A DNA stretch of 64,000 nt, taken from the NCBI GenBank assembly GCA_027886185.1, contig WOAB01000055.1, forward strand, positions 1,224,501 through 1,288,500, given 5' to 3'. The stretch is from Rheum nobile. Lineage: Eukaryota > Streptophyta > Magnoliopsida > Caryophyllales > Polygonaceae. Below the pieces are notes generated by a model, which worked only from the letters and a program-made list of their open reading frames with translations, did no database searches and was not told the origin of the DNA. The translations under genes were made by a program, and so were the position numbers. Positions 32,135-42,556 of this stretch are shown here, in pieces. Numbering within the stretch: the first letter of the stretch is position 1; every line of letters begins with the position of its first letter.

Positions 32135-33250
32135 TGTTAGGAAACGGAACTCTTGAACTTCAGTTCCCCTGAGAGTTCTTTTCCTCAGTTTCTCTACTTT
32201 TGAAGATGACAAATATTATGATACTAATATTTTATCTCAAAGATGTGCTTTAAGGAACCACAGGAATATACCGAAGGCAAGAAAGTCAAACAGGACAAGA
32301 GAACCAAAGGAACAAGACAAAGGAAGGAACCCAGGTGTGCCCAGAAACGTAGCATGCGAGGTTGCGATTCCCGAGAAATCTGGGAACACCAACCTCGGAC
32401 AAAAGGAAGTCGAAAACGACTTGTGCGAAGCTTCCAAAAGCCTGCCAATGTCCAGAGCAAAACAACAAGACACCTAGAACGCCGAACCTCGGACAGAGAA
32501 AGGTGAAAGCGACAGGACATGAAACCTGTCGCTGTCCAGAAGTCAGTTCTCAAGCGCCCAGAGTGTCGAACCTCGGACAAAGGAAGCTGGAGAATGACTT
32601 GGCTGAAGAGGTTGACTAACCTAGAAGGATTCTGAGCTGCCTAGGTTGTTTGCACATGCCAAGAACAATGTGGACCAAGGAGAACCACTTATCCTAGGGC
32701 AAGCTCAATCTGTGGGAACCCAGAGAAGATTAAGCTGCGAAGAATCCTCTATAAAAGGAAGACTAACTCAAGGGTTATCTTCATGCACTGAAATACGACT
32801 CACACACATTAGCAAATATCCAGTGTGAACCTTCAAACAAGATCATCAAAGTAAACCGAGATCAAGAGGAACCAGTCAAGGAATAGAAGAGCTGAGTGCT
32901 AAGTTCCTGTGACTGTAAGTGATAGTTCCTTAGTGCTAATGTCTGTTTCTTGGATTGATTATTGATTGTGTTAAGTTATCTAGGATTGCCTAACTGTGTG
33001 TAAGGCAAAGAAACTGTGTGTTTGTTCCTAGGATAAGTTGTAACCAAAAGAGATAAGAAATCAAGAAGTAGACCTTGAAATCCTTTCGAAAGAAAGGTAG
33101 TGGTTTTTATCTTGGATTGCTAGTTGGCAATCAAAGGTTTCCACTATAAGGAACTTGTCATTTGTTTGATTGTTTATTTCCGCTGCGAAGGGAACTTAGA
33201 ATCGATATTCTGAGTTCCTTAAGTTATTATCTAACAATCACGATCCTACA
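32135..33250 (+). repeat. element B 3' LTR
   Basis: 1116 bp, nearly identical to 22692-23816. I count about 20 substitutions by eye, mostly transitions. Confidence 0.93.
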
Positions 33251-36200
33251 CAAACTCACTCGACCAGAGATAGTGCTGCCAAGTCTTCAGAACCTGGATC
33301 AGTGCGTACAACTCCTTGTCATACATTGGGTAGTTCAGCTGAGCACCCGACAACTTCTCTGAAAAGTAGGCGATCAGACGCCTCTCCTGTAGCGGGACCC
33401 CTCTGATGCCGTAGTCGGAAGCGTCACACTCCACCTCGAACCGACGAGTGAAGTCAGGCAACTGTAGCAAAGGCGCGTTGTATAGGGAATCCTTCAGGGC
33501 GACAAAAGCAACATCATGTCGCGGAAGCCATGTGATGGATGCCGCCTTCTTGGTCAGCTCGTGTAGAGGACCGGCGATGGTGCTGAAGTTGCGGACGAAC
33601 CTCCTGTAAAAGCCGGCCAGCCCTAAGAACGAATAGACCTGGGTGGGGGTGGTCGGAGTAGGCCACTCCTTGATGGCGCGTATCTTCTCGTCATCCACAC
33701 GTAAGCCATCCTTGGAAATAATAAAGCCAAGGAAATTTGTAGATGCGGAGCAGAAAACGCACTTACCTTTGTTGACATACAAGCTCTCCTTCCTCAAGCA
33801 GTCTAATACCTGTCTAAGATGGTCAATATGTGCAGACAAACTACGAGAAAAGATAAGTATATCATCAAAGTAGACAACGACAAACTTTCCCAAAAAAGAC
33901 CGTAGCACATGGTTCATGAGTCGCATGAACGTCGACAGAGCATTGGTCAATCCGAATGGCATGACTAGCCACTCGTAGAGACCATACTTGGTCTTAAAAG
34001 CTGTCTTCCATTCATCGCCCTCCTTCATACGAATCTGGTGATAGCCACTCCAAAGATCAATCTTGGAAAACAGGGTGGCACCATGCATCTCGTCCAGCAT
34101 ATCATCGAGGCGCGGAATGGGATGTCTGTACTTGATGGTGATCTAGTTGATGGCGCGGTAGTCCACACACATCCTCCAAGTCCCATACTTCTTCGGCACC
34201 AGAATCACAGGAACGACGCATGGACTCAAGCTTTCCCGCACCACACCTTTGTCCAAAAGATCTTGGACCTGTCGCTGTAACTCCTTCGTTTCCTCAGGAG
34301 AAGCTCTGTAGGCAGCGCGGTTCGGCAGAGAAGCGTCGGGAATGAAATCTATCTGGTGCTCAATACCACGCACTGGAGGCAGACCTGGCGGAAGCTCGTC
34401 AGGCATGATATCCTCAAAGTCCTGCAAAACAGACAAAATAGCAGGCGGTAGTGCGGGCTCTACCGTAGTAGTGGCACAAAGGCGAGGAATAAGAAGAAAA
34501 CAAGCAGACTTGCCTTGAAATGCCGGTGTGAGGTCCCTGTGATGTGCCAGAAGAACTCTGGTTTCACAGGTGCCCCGTAAGGTAGATGCAGAAGCAGTTG
34601 ACGAAGACGGGAATCCACCCGAACCTGTAGAGGGTAAACGCAAAGTAATTCCAGGGGTAGAACGCTTACCTGACGATGCAGAAGACCCTCCAGAAGACGC
34701 AGAAGGCGAAGACGCGGGAAGGGGAAGAGACTCGGCCGAGTTGCCAGAGCAGCCCCTGACTCGGTCAACAACTCGGTCGAGTTGCTGGCCGAGTTGGCAG
34801 TTGTTGCCCTGACCCGGCCCAGAACTCGGCCGAGTTTCTGGCTGGTGTGCTAACTCGGGCTACAACTCGGTCGAGTTGGTGGCCGAGTTTCCGTCTGTGG
34901 CCACAACTCGGTCGCTGACTCGGCCGAGTTGTCGTCCGGCGTTCTCCCCGGGTGGTGATGTTGCAGGCGGAGCTCTGGCGGCCTCCAATGCCTTCTGGCG
35001 TTGGCGCTCTGCCTGGTCCTGTAATATTTCCTGCGGACTCATGGGTAAGAGAGTCACGCGCTTCCCGTGGTAATTGAACATGTAAGTGTTCAAATACCCG
35101 TCGTGAAGCACGCGACGATCATATAACCATGGACGGCCTAGAAGCAAGTGGATAGCGTCCATGGCGGTAACATCACAAAGCACAGTATCGCTATAAGGAC
35201 CAATAGAAAAGGAAAGAAGACACTGTTGTGATACTTTGTTACCTGAACCATCTGAAATCCACTGTAGACCATAGGGAGTGGGGTGTGGAGTCGTCAGAAG
35301 GTTGAAGTGGCGGACAACCTTCTCGTTGATGATGTTGCAGCATGAACCCCCATCAATGATCACGCTCAGCGATGCATTCTGAAGGCGGCATCGAGCGTGA
35401 AACAAATTCTCCCTTTGCTCAGCTAGGTCGCCTTCCTTGACGCTCAGAACGCGTCGTATGACCAAGGCGAAGTGGTATGTCTGGTCGTCATGGTGGTCAG
35501 AAGTGTTGACCACACAGCCATCAACATCGGCTGTATAGACAGCTGTAGGTGCTTCCTCGACGTCGTCATCTTCATCGTCGTTGTAACTCTCATAACCTAC
35601 AGATTGGGTGGAGAAGAGGACCTTCTTCGCATTGGGACAATTCATCTGGTAATGTCCTCGTCCTCCACACTGGAAACATTCCACATCGCGCACTCTATCA
35701 GCACGAGTGGCCTCTGTAATTGGCGGCTGCGGGCGGCGAACAGGAACAGACAGGGCGGTTCTCGGCGGCGCTGTAGCAGACGCAGTACCTGTGCTTCTCC
35801 GGTCCTGTCTATGTGCACTAGATGTAGGAGTAGAGTCAGTGCCTGAAACCAAATGAAAGGGTCGAGAACCATACCTGGAAGGTGTCGTGGACGGCCATGG
35901 TCTCTGCCTCTGGCGCTGTTGCTGAAGGTAGAACTTTTGCGCAGTGTGCACGACATTATTGAGGTCCCAAATTGGGAGGACGTCAACCTGATCCTGGATA
36001 GCTGGTTAAGCCTAGTGATGAACCTTGTGCGCAAGGTGCCCAGAGCAACACTAGCGCCAGCCTTGAAGTACATGTCTTCTAGGCGAGCGAAGAACTCCCG
36101 AGGCGAATTTGTGCCCTATCGCGCACGAGCGATCTCAGTCCGCATCTGCTCCTTGTAAGTGGAAGGTACATACTTCCGAGTCATGATGTACACGAGCTGA

Positions 36201-37384
36201 TGCCACTCAGTAATGGGTGCCCAACCCATCCGGTAATGCTGTTGCGTAATACGTTGCCACCATGTCTGTGCAGCTCCCTCAAAGTGTAGAGTCACGAGAT
36301 CTACCTTCTCATACTCAGGGACAGTCAAATGACGCATGACGTGCTCTGTGTTCTGCACCCACTCAAGAAAGACAGAAGGATCATATAAACCATAGAAATT
36401 TTTGATTTTTACCTTCACGTCTCGGCGTTGGATTGGTGGATGAGCTTGGCGGTCCTGAAACCTTGTTGTAGGGTCCGCTAAGGGCTCGACTGGATGAGCA
36501 CCATACTGTGGAGGAAAGCGTGTAGGTTGTCGCGAACGCTGTTGTCCGGCAGCTGGGCGCTGAGGCTGGTGAGTTTGCTGCTGGCGCCCGGGCTGGACAA
36601 CGTGCCAATAGGCCTCCTGATTCTGAGGCAGCAAGGGAGGCGGCATATAGTTGGTACGCTGGTGCTGAAGCTCAGGGGGATCCTGGAGAGGCGGATGAAA
36701 TCCGTCAGCATATCCAAACTGACCCTCATCCTCCTCAAGGTCGTACTCATCAAACTGATCCTCCTCATCAGAATAAAGAGGAGTGCGGGCACTCTGATGA
36801 TCCTGGTAAGCATCAATATCAAACGGCACATAAGTGGTTGGACGTTGACGCTGACGCTGTCGCTGCTGCAGATGTGACCCAGACGGCTGGTTGTGGGCAC
36901 GACCAGTAGTAGGATGTAATGTCGGTGAGCGGCCTTGCCTATGGCGACCACTGGAATGAACCTGATCGTCCTCACGTTCGTCTTGGGAACTCTCATCATC
37001 AGCCTCGGCAGCTGCAAGGTTCTATTCCCGGACCACTACTTGCGCAGACCGTCGTTGTCGACCACGCTGCGGAACTACAGTGTTGTCTCTTTGCGAAGCC
37101 AGGTGTTTCAGCTGACCTGGTTCCGATTTAGAGGGAAGCATCACAGCTTTACCCTTCGCCTTTTCCAGGGCTAAGGCGCTCAACTCATTTTCCTGTAGTT
37201 GATCCGGAGCAGAAGCGAGCGTAGTGACCGGGACCGGTTGCTGGCGAGCAAAGATTTCTTCATACTTCCGCTGGAATTTAGCGAACTACGCGTCTCTTGC
37301 TTTGTCTCTAGCAAGCAGCTCGCGGATCATTTGTTGTTCAGCAGTCTCTGCGCCTATCTCACGTGTTGTATCACCTTCTGACAT
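33251..37384 (-). pseudogene. element A gag-pol, 5' portion: gag, protease, RT, start of RNase H
   Basis: The frame starts at ATG (37384) with MSEGDTTREIG. Gag core reads DVKVKIKNFYGLYDPSVFLE and GAAQTWWQRI (about 36400-36250), followed by the zinc knuckle CFQCGGRGHYQMNC (about 35650), protease IIDGGSCCNIIN (about 35350) and RT motifs SKIDLWSGYHQI and YFDDILIF (about 33880-33853). The RNase H starts FEVECDASDYGI and is cut by B. Breaks are in-frame stops at 37286, 37022, 36116, 34860 and 34143 and a frameshift near 36005. The protease has DGG rather than DSG/DTG, as in CRM-type elements. The 34729-34931 linker is a minisatellite. Confidence 0.9.
34729..34931. repeat. palindromic minisatellite inside the element A coding frame
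   Basis: The motif ACTCGGYCGAGTT and half-motifs (GGCCGAGTT, CAACTCGGTC) recur about every 20-40 bp between the protease and RT regions. Each full copy is itself a palindrome. The encoded linker is Ser/Thr/Glu-rich. Confidence 0.8.
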
Positions 37385-38433
37385 GGTACCTGGCATTAAG
37401 AAATGGCAAACCACATGATCAAGAAGAAGAAGAACAACAACAACAGAGAACCAACAAATAGGTAAGCAGAACCGAACTCAACAAGCAATCACTCGGGAAT
37501 CTAATCTGGCTGGCCGTGTGGGCGGTTATGAGCAGGCTTAAGGCAACTCACACAACAATCAACAAAATCAAGGCAATGCTCAGCAAAGAAAATGTCGAAA
37601 GTAGATATGCAAGGATATAAGCACAGAAGTAAGCACAACACAGTCAACTATGATATGCAACCCAGACGGTGAAAGATAGAGAAGACGGTAAATGAATCAC
37701 TGCGATAACGGGGTTGAAGGTGCCAGAATCAAGACCGGGTTCTCCCTTCGTGCTGCGTAGAGACGCACTTGCTTTATTTTGGCTTCTGTGGTCTCGATTT
37801 TTTTTTTGAAAGCAGCGAACAGCTGCTATTTACAGATGCTACAGTGCCGAATTCACCTAGAAAAGTGATGCACGGTGGATACGAACATCACAACAGCAAG
37901 ACGCACAGCACAAGTGCAGTAGAAACGCACAGAAGTTCAGCAAACACACAGAAAACAGAATTCTGTGCACAGAAAATTCAGCAACGCACAGAAATTCAGC
38001 AAACGAACAGCAACGCAGCACAAAAAATAAAAAAATGTAGTGATTCAAGTGGGAAGAGAAGGAGATTGCGAATATGTAGATTTGTGGCGCACACAAGGCA
38101 AACGAAGTCGCAAACGAACTATATAAGCCTATATGCAAGCAGATCTACTTCAAACACAAACAAAAACCAAGCAAAACACCAGAATTTGCAGAAAAACTGT
38201 GTGAGGGGTTCGGTTTTGCTCCGGAAAAAAAAATTTGTAGGGTTTTTGATGAAGGACGAATTGTTCAACCAACAAACCTAGGCTTTTTCTGATTTTTTTC
38301 GACTTCAGAATGCAGAAAAAAATGTTTTTTTGGTTCCTAGAACAAGATCCAGGGTTTTTGTTGATGCATGAATTGATTTGCGGAAACGAATGAGCGATTG
38401 AATGAAGAGTTGGAACGACTTACGCGATTCGAA

Positions 38434-38446
38434 GGCTCTGATGCCA
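38434..38446 (-). promoter_or_regulatory. element A primer-binding site, Met-tRNA type
   Basis: On the minus strand TGGCATCAGAGCC lies two bases after the 5' LTR end. It differs at one position from the usual TGGTATCAGAGCC. Confidence 0.85.
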
Positions 38447-38448
38447 GT

Positions 38449-38705
38449 TGATGTGACCTTGTCCGATGGAAAGACCACAATTCGTTGTCAAGGATCCGTT
38501 GAACGCGTAGTAGGGCGAAGCAACTCTTCGGAATGGAGATGGGGATGATGTTCGGTGGACTGTGGGCTGTTCGGACCACAGTGGACTGAAGCGAGAGCAG
38601 CAGACGAAGGGTGGCGAGCGGCGGAAAAGGTGGTGGAGACGCGACAGAAGTGGTGGAGCGAACGGCGGAGACAGTGGTGGTGGTGGAGCGGCGGCACTAG
38701 GGTTT
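38449..38705 (-). repeat. element A 5' LTR, proximal piece
   Basis: Matches 20357-20613 in the left LTR. It is interrupted at 38705/38706 by element C after the target GGTTT and continues at 60735-61360. Confidence 0.92.
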
Positions 38706-41133
38706 TGTGATACCCCGTATTTTTGTAAGGTTATTTTGGGAATTTTGGAATTTTCCCGAGTACCCGTTGTGTACGTCAGATTTAATACAGAGAGTTTGAG
38801 ACATTCTGTAATGTGCTCTATATCTGTAATATTTTTCTCAGTGAAATAATATACAAACAACATGCCTTGGATTTTAATATTCGTTCGCGTACGATAATTT
38901 TTATCCCGGTTTAATGTCATGTTCGTTCAAAGTTGAACGGGCGGGAAAAGCTGGTCACGGCGACCACCGTACAGTCGCGGCGACCGCCGTTGCGGATCCA
39001 AGAACGGCGACCGCCGTACAGTCACGGCGCCCGCCGTCCCAAGGCTCGAGGTGGTAGCTGGCGTGCCAGGCTGCGGCGACCGCCGTAAATTACGGCGCCC
39101 GCCGTAACTGCCGCCGTCGTTGTCCGGCAGTCTTTGCCCGATGGTCGCCGGCGTGGTTCTGGCGAGCGCCGAACTAGCTTTCGTAGGCCCATCTTCGTGC
39201 TCCCGATGCTTTGTCTATAAAAAGAGGTGTTGGGGAAGGGATTTGAGCCATCCCAAACACCGAACCTCTGCCAAATTTTCGTGTCGTCGGAGTTGTGTTT
39301 CGCCGGAGTTCGGAAGCTCTCGTCGGTGTCGTTTGGTGGTGTTTTCAGCAGCCCTTTAGAAGCCTTTTGGTTGCCTTTGGAGGTCAGAACCCAAGCAAGG
39401 CGGAAAGGGGTCGAAATGCGCATCGTTTTGGTGAGATTTCTCTCATTTCCGTCGTCTGAGTTCTTCACGGCGACCGCCGTGTTCTTCACGGCGCCCGCCG
39501 TGATGAACTGCGGCGACCGCCGCCAAGAACATCGACCACCGCCAGTGCCCAGAATGCCTTCATGGCTTTGGCTTGGTTGGTTGTGGTCGTGGCGTCTTTC
39601 CTTTCGTTCTCTTTCGTCGTTTTTAGATTCGTACTACGGTTATGTCAGATCTAACTTAGGGTTCCTTTTATGGGTCGACTCGAAGGTTGTTGTGCTGTCG
39701 GAGCTATACCCGTGTCGAGCCCGTAATCCAGTTGTCGCCGTTAGGCTATTCTGCGGATTAAGGCAAGTGGCGGTTCACTCTTGCTCGTTCGTTCCATATT
39801 TACATTAATTATCAGTAGTTTATCTGAGTAATTAATTTGGAATGAATACTCTGTTTGTCTGGAAACGGTTTTGATAAACTATTTTGAAAATCATATAATA
39901 GGTTGTATATCTGTTAGAACAACGCTATTATCTGTGATTGCCTTTCGGGCCTTTATGTGGATTTATCATGTAACTGTTATTGTGCTGTAACTGTTTAGTT
40001 AGCACTGTTAAATAGGAACGTTACTCGGACTCTGTCCAGTCGTTTCTTTATAATCTGGTATCGGGGTGGCTCGTCTCCATCTGGTACTATTCTAAGATCA
40101 TGATCGGTCTCTTTCACAAGTGTGTAGAGACAGGACACTTAGCTGGTGTCACAAACCTTCCGGTGTACGTCACTCTCAACGAAACGTATACTAAGATGTG
40201 TCGTCCCAATGATGGGGTACACATGTAAAAGTCTAATAACGTGATGTGTATTTTTGAAACATAAATCAGATAAGTTCTACTCGACGCACATAACTAATAA
40301 ACCTTCGGCGAGTAGTGCAGCTAAGTTATAGTGCAGCTAGGAAAACTCGTCTCGACTTTGATCATAGTACGTTCTCTTTCCAATCTGGATTCGCTGTATG
40401 CGATGAGGTTGGTCGTGAACCGAAGCATCTCAGTCAACTTTTAAATCATTGTTGTATGATGCTGTAAACATTCCAGATTTGTCACATTCCTTAAAGACTC
40501 ATTTCCGTTGGAGTCTCTTTTCGAGTCGATTTCTGTGAAGATTTAGTCTTCCAGAATCTTCTCTTGTGCATACCTCTTGTCTATTCCAGTAGGAGTATGA
40601 TGGTTGACTATCGTCATCGGTTGTTATTCGAGAAGCGATGAGTCTAACCTAATACGACTGCTTCAAACCATTCTGCTTTGTACCCTTGCTAGTCTATTCA
40701 AGTAGACTAACCCACGAACTTTGTTCTCTGCATGTGGGCTGGTGTCATCCGTTCGATTCGGCACATCAGATCGAAAGTAGCTAAGAAGAATAGAAGGACT
40801 ATGGAGTCGACGGTGGTTTTTGAACGTTTTAATTATTTCTTTAATCAGGTTGAGATCTTTTGGACAATAACTTTGGTTGTAATGTGCTTTATAAGACTTC
40901 CGCTGTATTTGGTTTAAACTCTGTGTTAGCCTATTCGGGATTGGGTTGTAATCCCGTAACTCTTGTTTCCTTGACAATGTTATGTTTTGGAATTGAATGC
41001 TTTGATCACTATGTATCATTTGTATTTCATAAATTGTATTTAAACGGTAAAGCCTTGGGTGATCTCGGTAAGGAACACTAGGGTCACTGGCGGTAATACA
41101 TTTCCAAAAGGGTTAAGTTTTGGGGGTGTTACA
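38706..41133 (+). repeat. element C 5' LTR
   Basis: 2428 bp. A TATA box CTATAAAAAG lies at 39215-39224. Clusters of CGGCGACCGCCG-type palindromes lie upstream (38953-39112) and downstream (39467-39520) of it. Spurious ORFs overlap the GC-rich part. Confidence 0.93.
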
Positions 41134-41137
41134 GTTG

Positions 41138-41150
41138 TGGTATCAGAGCC
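41138..41150 (+). promoter_or_regulatory. element C primer-binding site, initiator Met-tRNA
   Basis: TGGTATCAGAGCC begins five bases after the LTR end and is complementary to initiator tRNA-Met. Confidence 0.93.
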
Positions 41151-41344
41151 AAAGGTTTTAAAACGGGTTTGAGATTTTTATATCATTTATCCGTTTTCGA
41201 AAATGCTTTAAAAAGGGCTCTGAATTTTCAAAGTAAAAAGAATTTAAAAACACCGTTCATAGTCATGTCTTCTGGATAGTCTGATATAGTAAGCTTGCTT
41301 CTATGTCTAGAAAGACTAATTCCTTCATCGTTATCCTATAGGAA

Positions 41345-42265
41345 ATGGGTGCATGTCTCTCTCAGAAGAAGGGGTCGGAAGATGCCGAGATCGATTCACC
41401 GTCTCCCGGGAGGCTAGACTTCCCTATACCCCAGAGGTACTTCGAGGTTGGAGGCCCGAGCAGCCCATCTGAGGAGATCAAGCATGTGTTTCCTGAGTCG
41501 GTAGTCCTGGTGTCAAGGAATGTTATAGTTCCTGTGACAGCACCAGTGGAGCCACCAAGGGAGGAAGCAATGCAAGGAGATGAATCGTCGAGGTACGCGA
41601 GAGGGTACTACCGTGACGATTACCTGATGGATATGATTATTGAAGGGAGCGAGGAGGAAGATGAAGAAGAGGACCCCATAGAGGATGACCCCGAAGAGGA
41701 AGAAGAGGAAGAGGACCCCATCGAGGATGATCCCGAGGAGGATGCTGAGATGGACCTCAGCGGACAAAACCAGGAGTCCGATGACTTGAGGCACTTGCTG
41801 GTGGATAGTCAGGAAACGGGGATGCAATTTATTCACCCCAGTACAGAGTTACCACCTATGCAAGAGTTGCCACCAGTGCCAGAGTACGCACCCATGTCAA
41901 AAGCTGATTGGGAGGCACTGTATACCGAGTACGGTATTAGGAGAAGTGACAGGGAATCTCAGCCTATCCCTACTCCAAGAAGAAGGAGGTCAGAATCCGA
42001 GCTGCAGGAGATCCTCCGCCAGAGCGAGGTAATCTCTGCAGAACAGCAGCGTCGGAGGGATGAGCTGATCGCCAGTACTCAGAGGAGGACTGGGATAGGA
42101 GGGCCAGTCATGGACGACCCATACCTTACCATGACTGAGATCGGACCATGTGCTTCAGGGTCAAGCCGGGTGCGAAACCCATCGCCAGAGCTCGATGGTG
42201 AGCCTAGTCCGAAGAGACCGTGCACGAGTAACCAGTCTTATGGGAGATATTTTGGAATGCCTTGA
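41345..42265 (+). CDS. element C accessory ORF1, acidic protein with MGxCxS N-terminus
   Basis: An intact 306-residue frame lies between the primer site and gag, where most Ty3 elements have only a leader. It starts MGACLSQKKGSEDAE: Gly2 and Ser6 fit an N-myristoylation signal, and Cys4 could be palmitoylated. Residues about 101-137 are almost purely acidic with two EDPIEDDPE repeats. The C-terminal half is Pro/Ser-rich with a basic PTPRRRRSESE and a conserved PSPKRPCTS end. I recognise no known domain. Element D carries the same ORF with the same N-terminal pattern. A membrane-tethered accessory role is inference only; the ORF could also be a co-opted host sequence. Confidence 0.8.
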   Translation: MGACLSQKKGSEDAEIDSPSPGRLDFPIPQRYFEVGGPSSPSEEIKHVFPESVVLVSRNVIVPVTAPVEPPREEAMQGDESSRYARGYYRDDYLMDMIIEGSEEEDEEEDPIEDDPEEEEEEEDPIEDDPEEDAEMDLSGQNQESDDLRHLLVDSQETGMQFIHPSTELPPMQELPPVPEYAPMSKADWEALYTEYGIRRSDRESQPIPTPRRRRSESELQEILRQSEVISAEQQRRRDELIASTQRRTGIGGPVMDDPYLTMTEIGPCASGSSRVRNPSPELDGEPSPKRPCTSNQSYGRYFGMP

Positions 42266-42556
42266 TGAGAATTGGCGTTGCCTATCGCAGTAGTTTCATT
42301 TCTTAGTATTCCAAGTTTGTACTATGTGTAATATTTCAGTATTGCGGCAAGTATTCTGGGAAACACTTTTATCTTCGAGCAATGTTGTCCTAGCGCTCGG
42401 ATGATAGACTTATGTGTAGCTTGTGTAACAGTTCGAAGGTTCATCTATAAAATGCCAAGTTGATCTATTCTGAGTAATTCCTTTACGTTGGTATATTGCA
42501 TAAGTATATTGCATAATATTAATGTATTGAATGCTTGGAATTGGATCGGTAAACAG
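42266..42556 (+). other. leader between ORF1 and gag, with possible 3' splice site
   Basis: About 290 bp without coding potential, ending GGTAAACAG directly before the gag ATG; D ends GGTAAATAG. Upstream of ORF1 a donor-like A|GTAAGCTTG sits at 41289 (47219 in D). Splicing 41289 to 42556 would remove ORF1 and bring gag close to the 5' end of the RNA. Confidence 0.35.

Larger units (their letters stand above)
22692..33250 (+). mobile_element. element B: Ty1/copia retrotransposon, Sirevirus-like
   Basis: A 10.56-kb element with ~1.1-kb LTRs (TGTTAGGAAACGG...CCTACA) and a 5-bp duplication CAAAC (22687-22691, 33251-33255) is inserted in element A's RNase H. The interior holds a Met-tRNA primer site, a gag-pol in one frame with copia order (gag, PR, IN, RT, RNase H), a separate 497-codon ORF downstream of pol, and repeated polypurine-tract motifs before the 3' LTR. 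That layout is characteristic of Sireviruses. By-eye LTR divergence is about 2%. Confidence 0.93.

Noticed and set aside
39022..39808. Open frames within the C and D LTRs (also 44755-45588, 53354-54196 and 58639-59404)
   Set aside because: They recur in all LTR copies but overlap the CGGCGACCGCCG array on both strands, show no domain, and differ between copies by frame-breaking indels.
40663..41081. Small conserved ORFs near the 3' ends of the C LTRs (also 60220-60686)
   Set aside because: They are shared only because the LTRs are copies of each other; D LTRs do not keep the frames, and no motif is seen.
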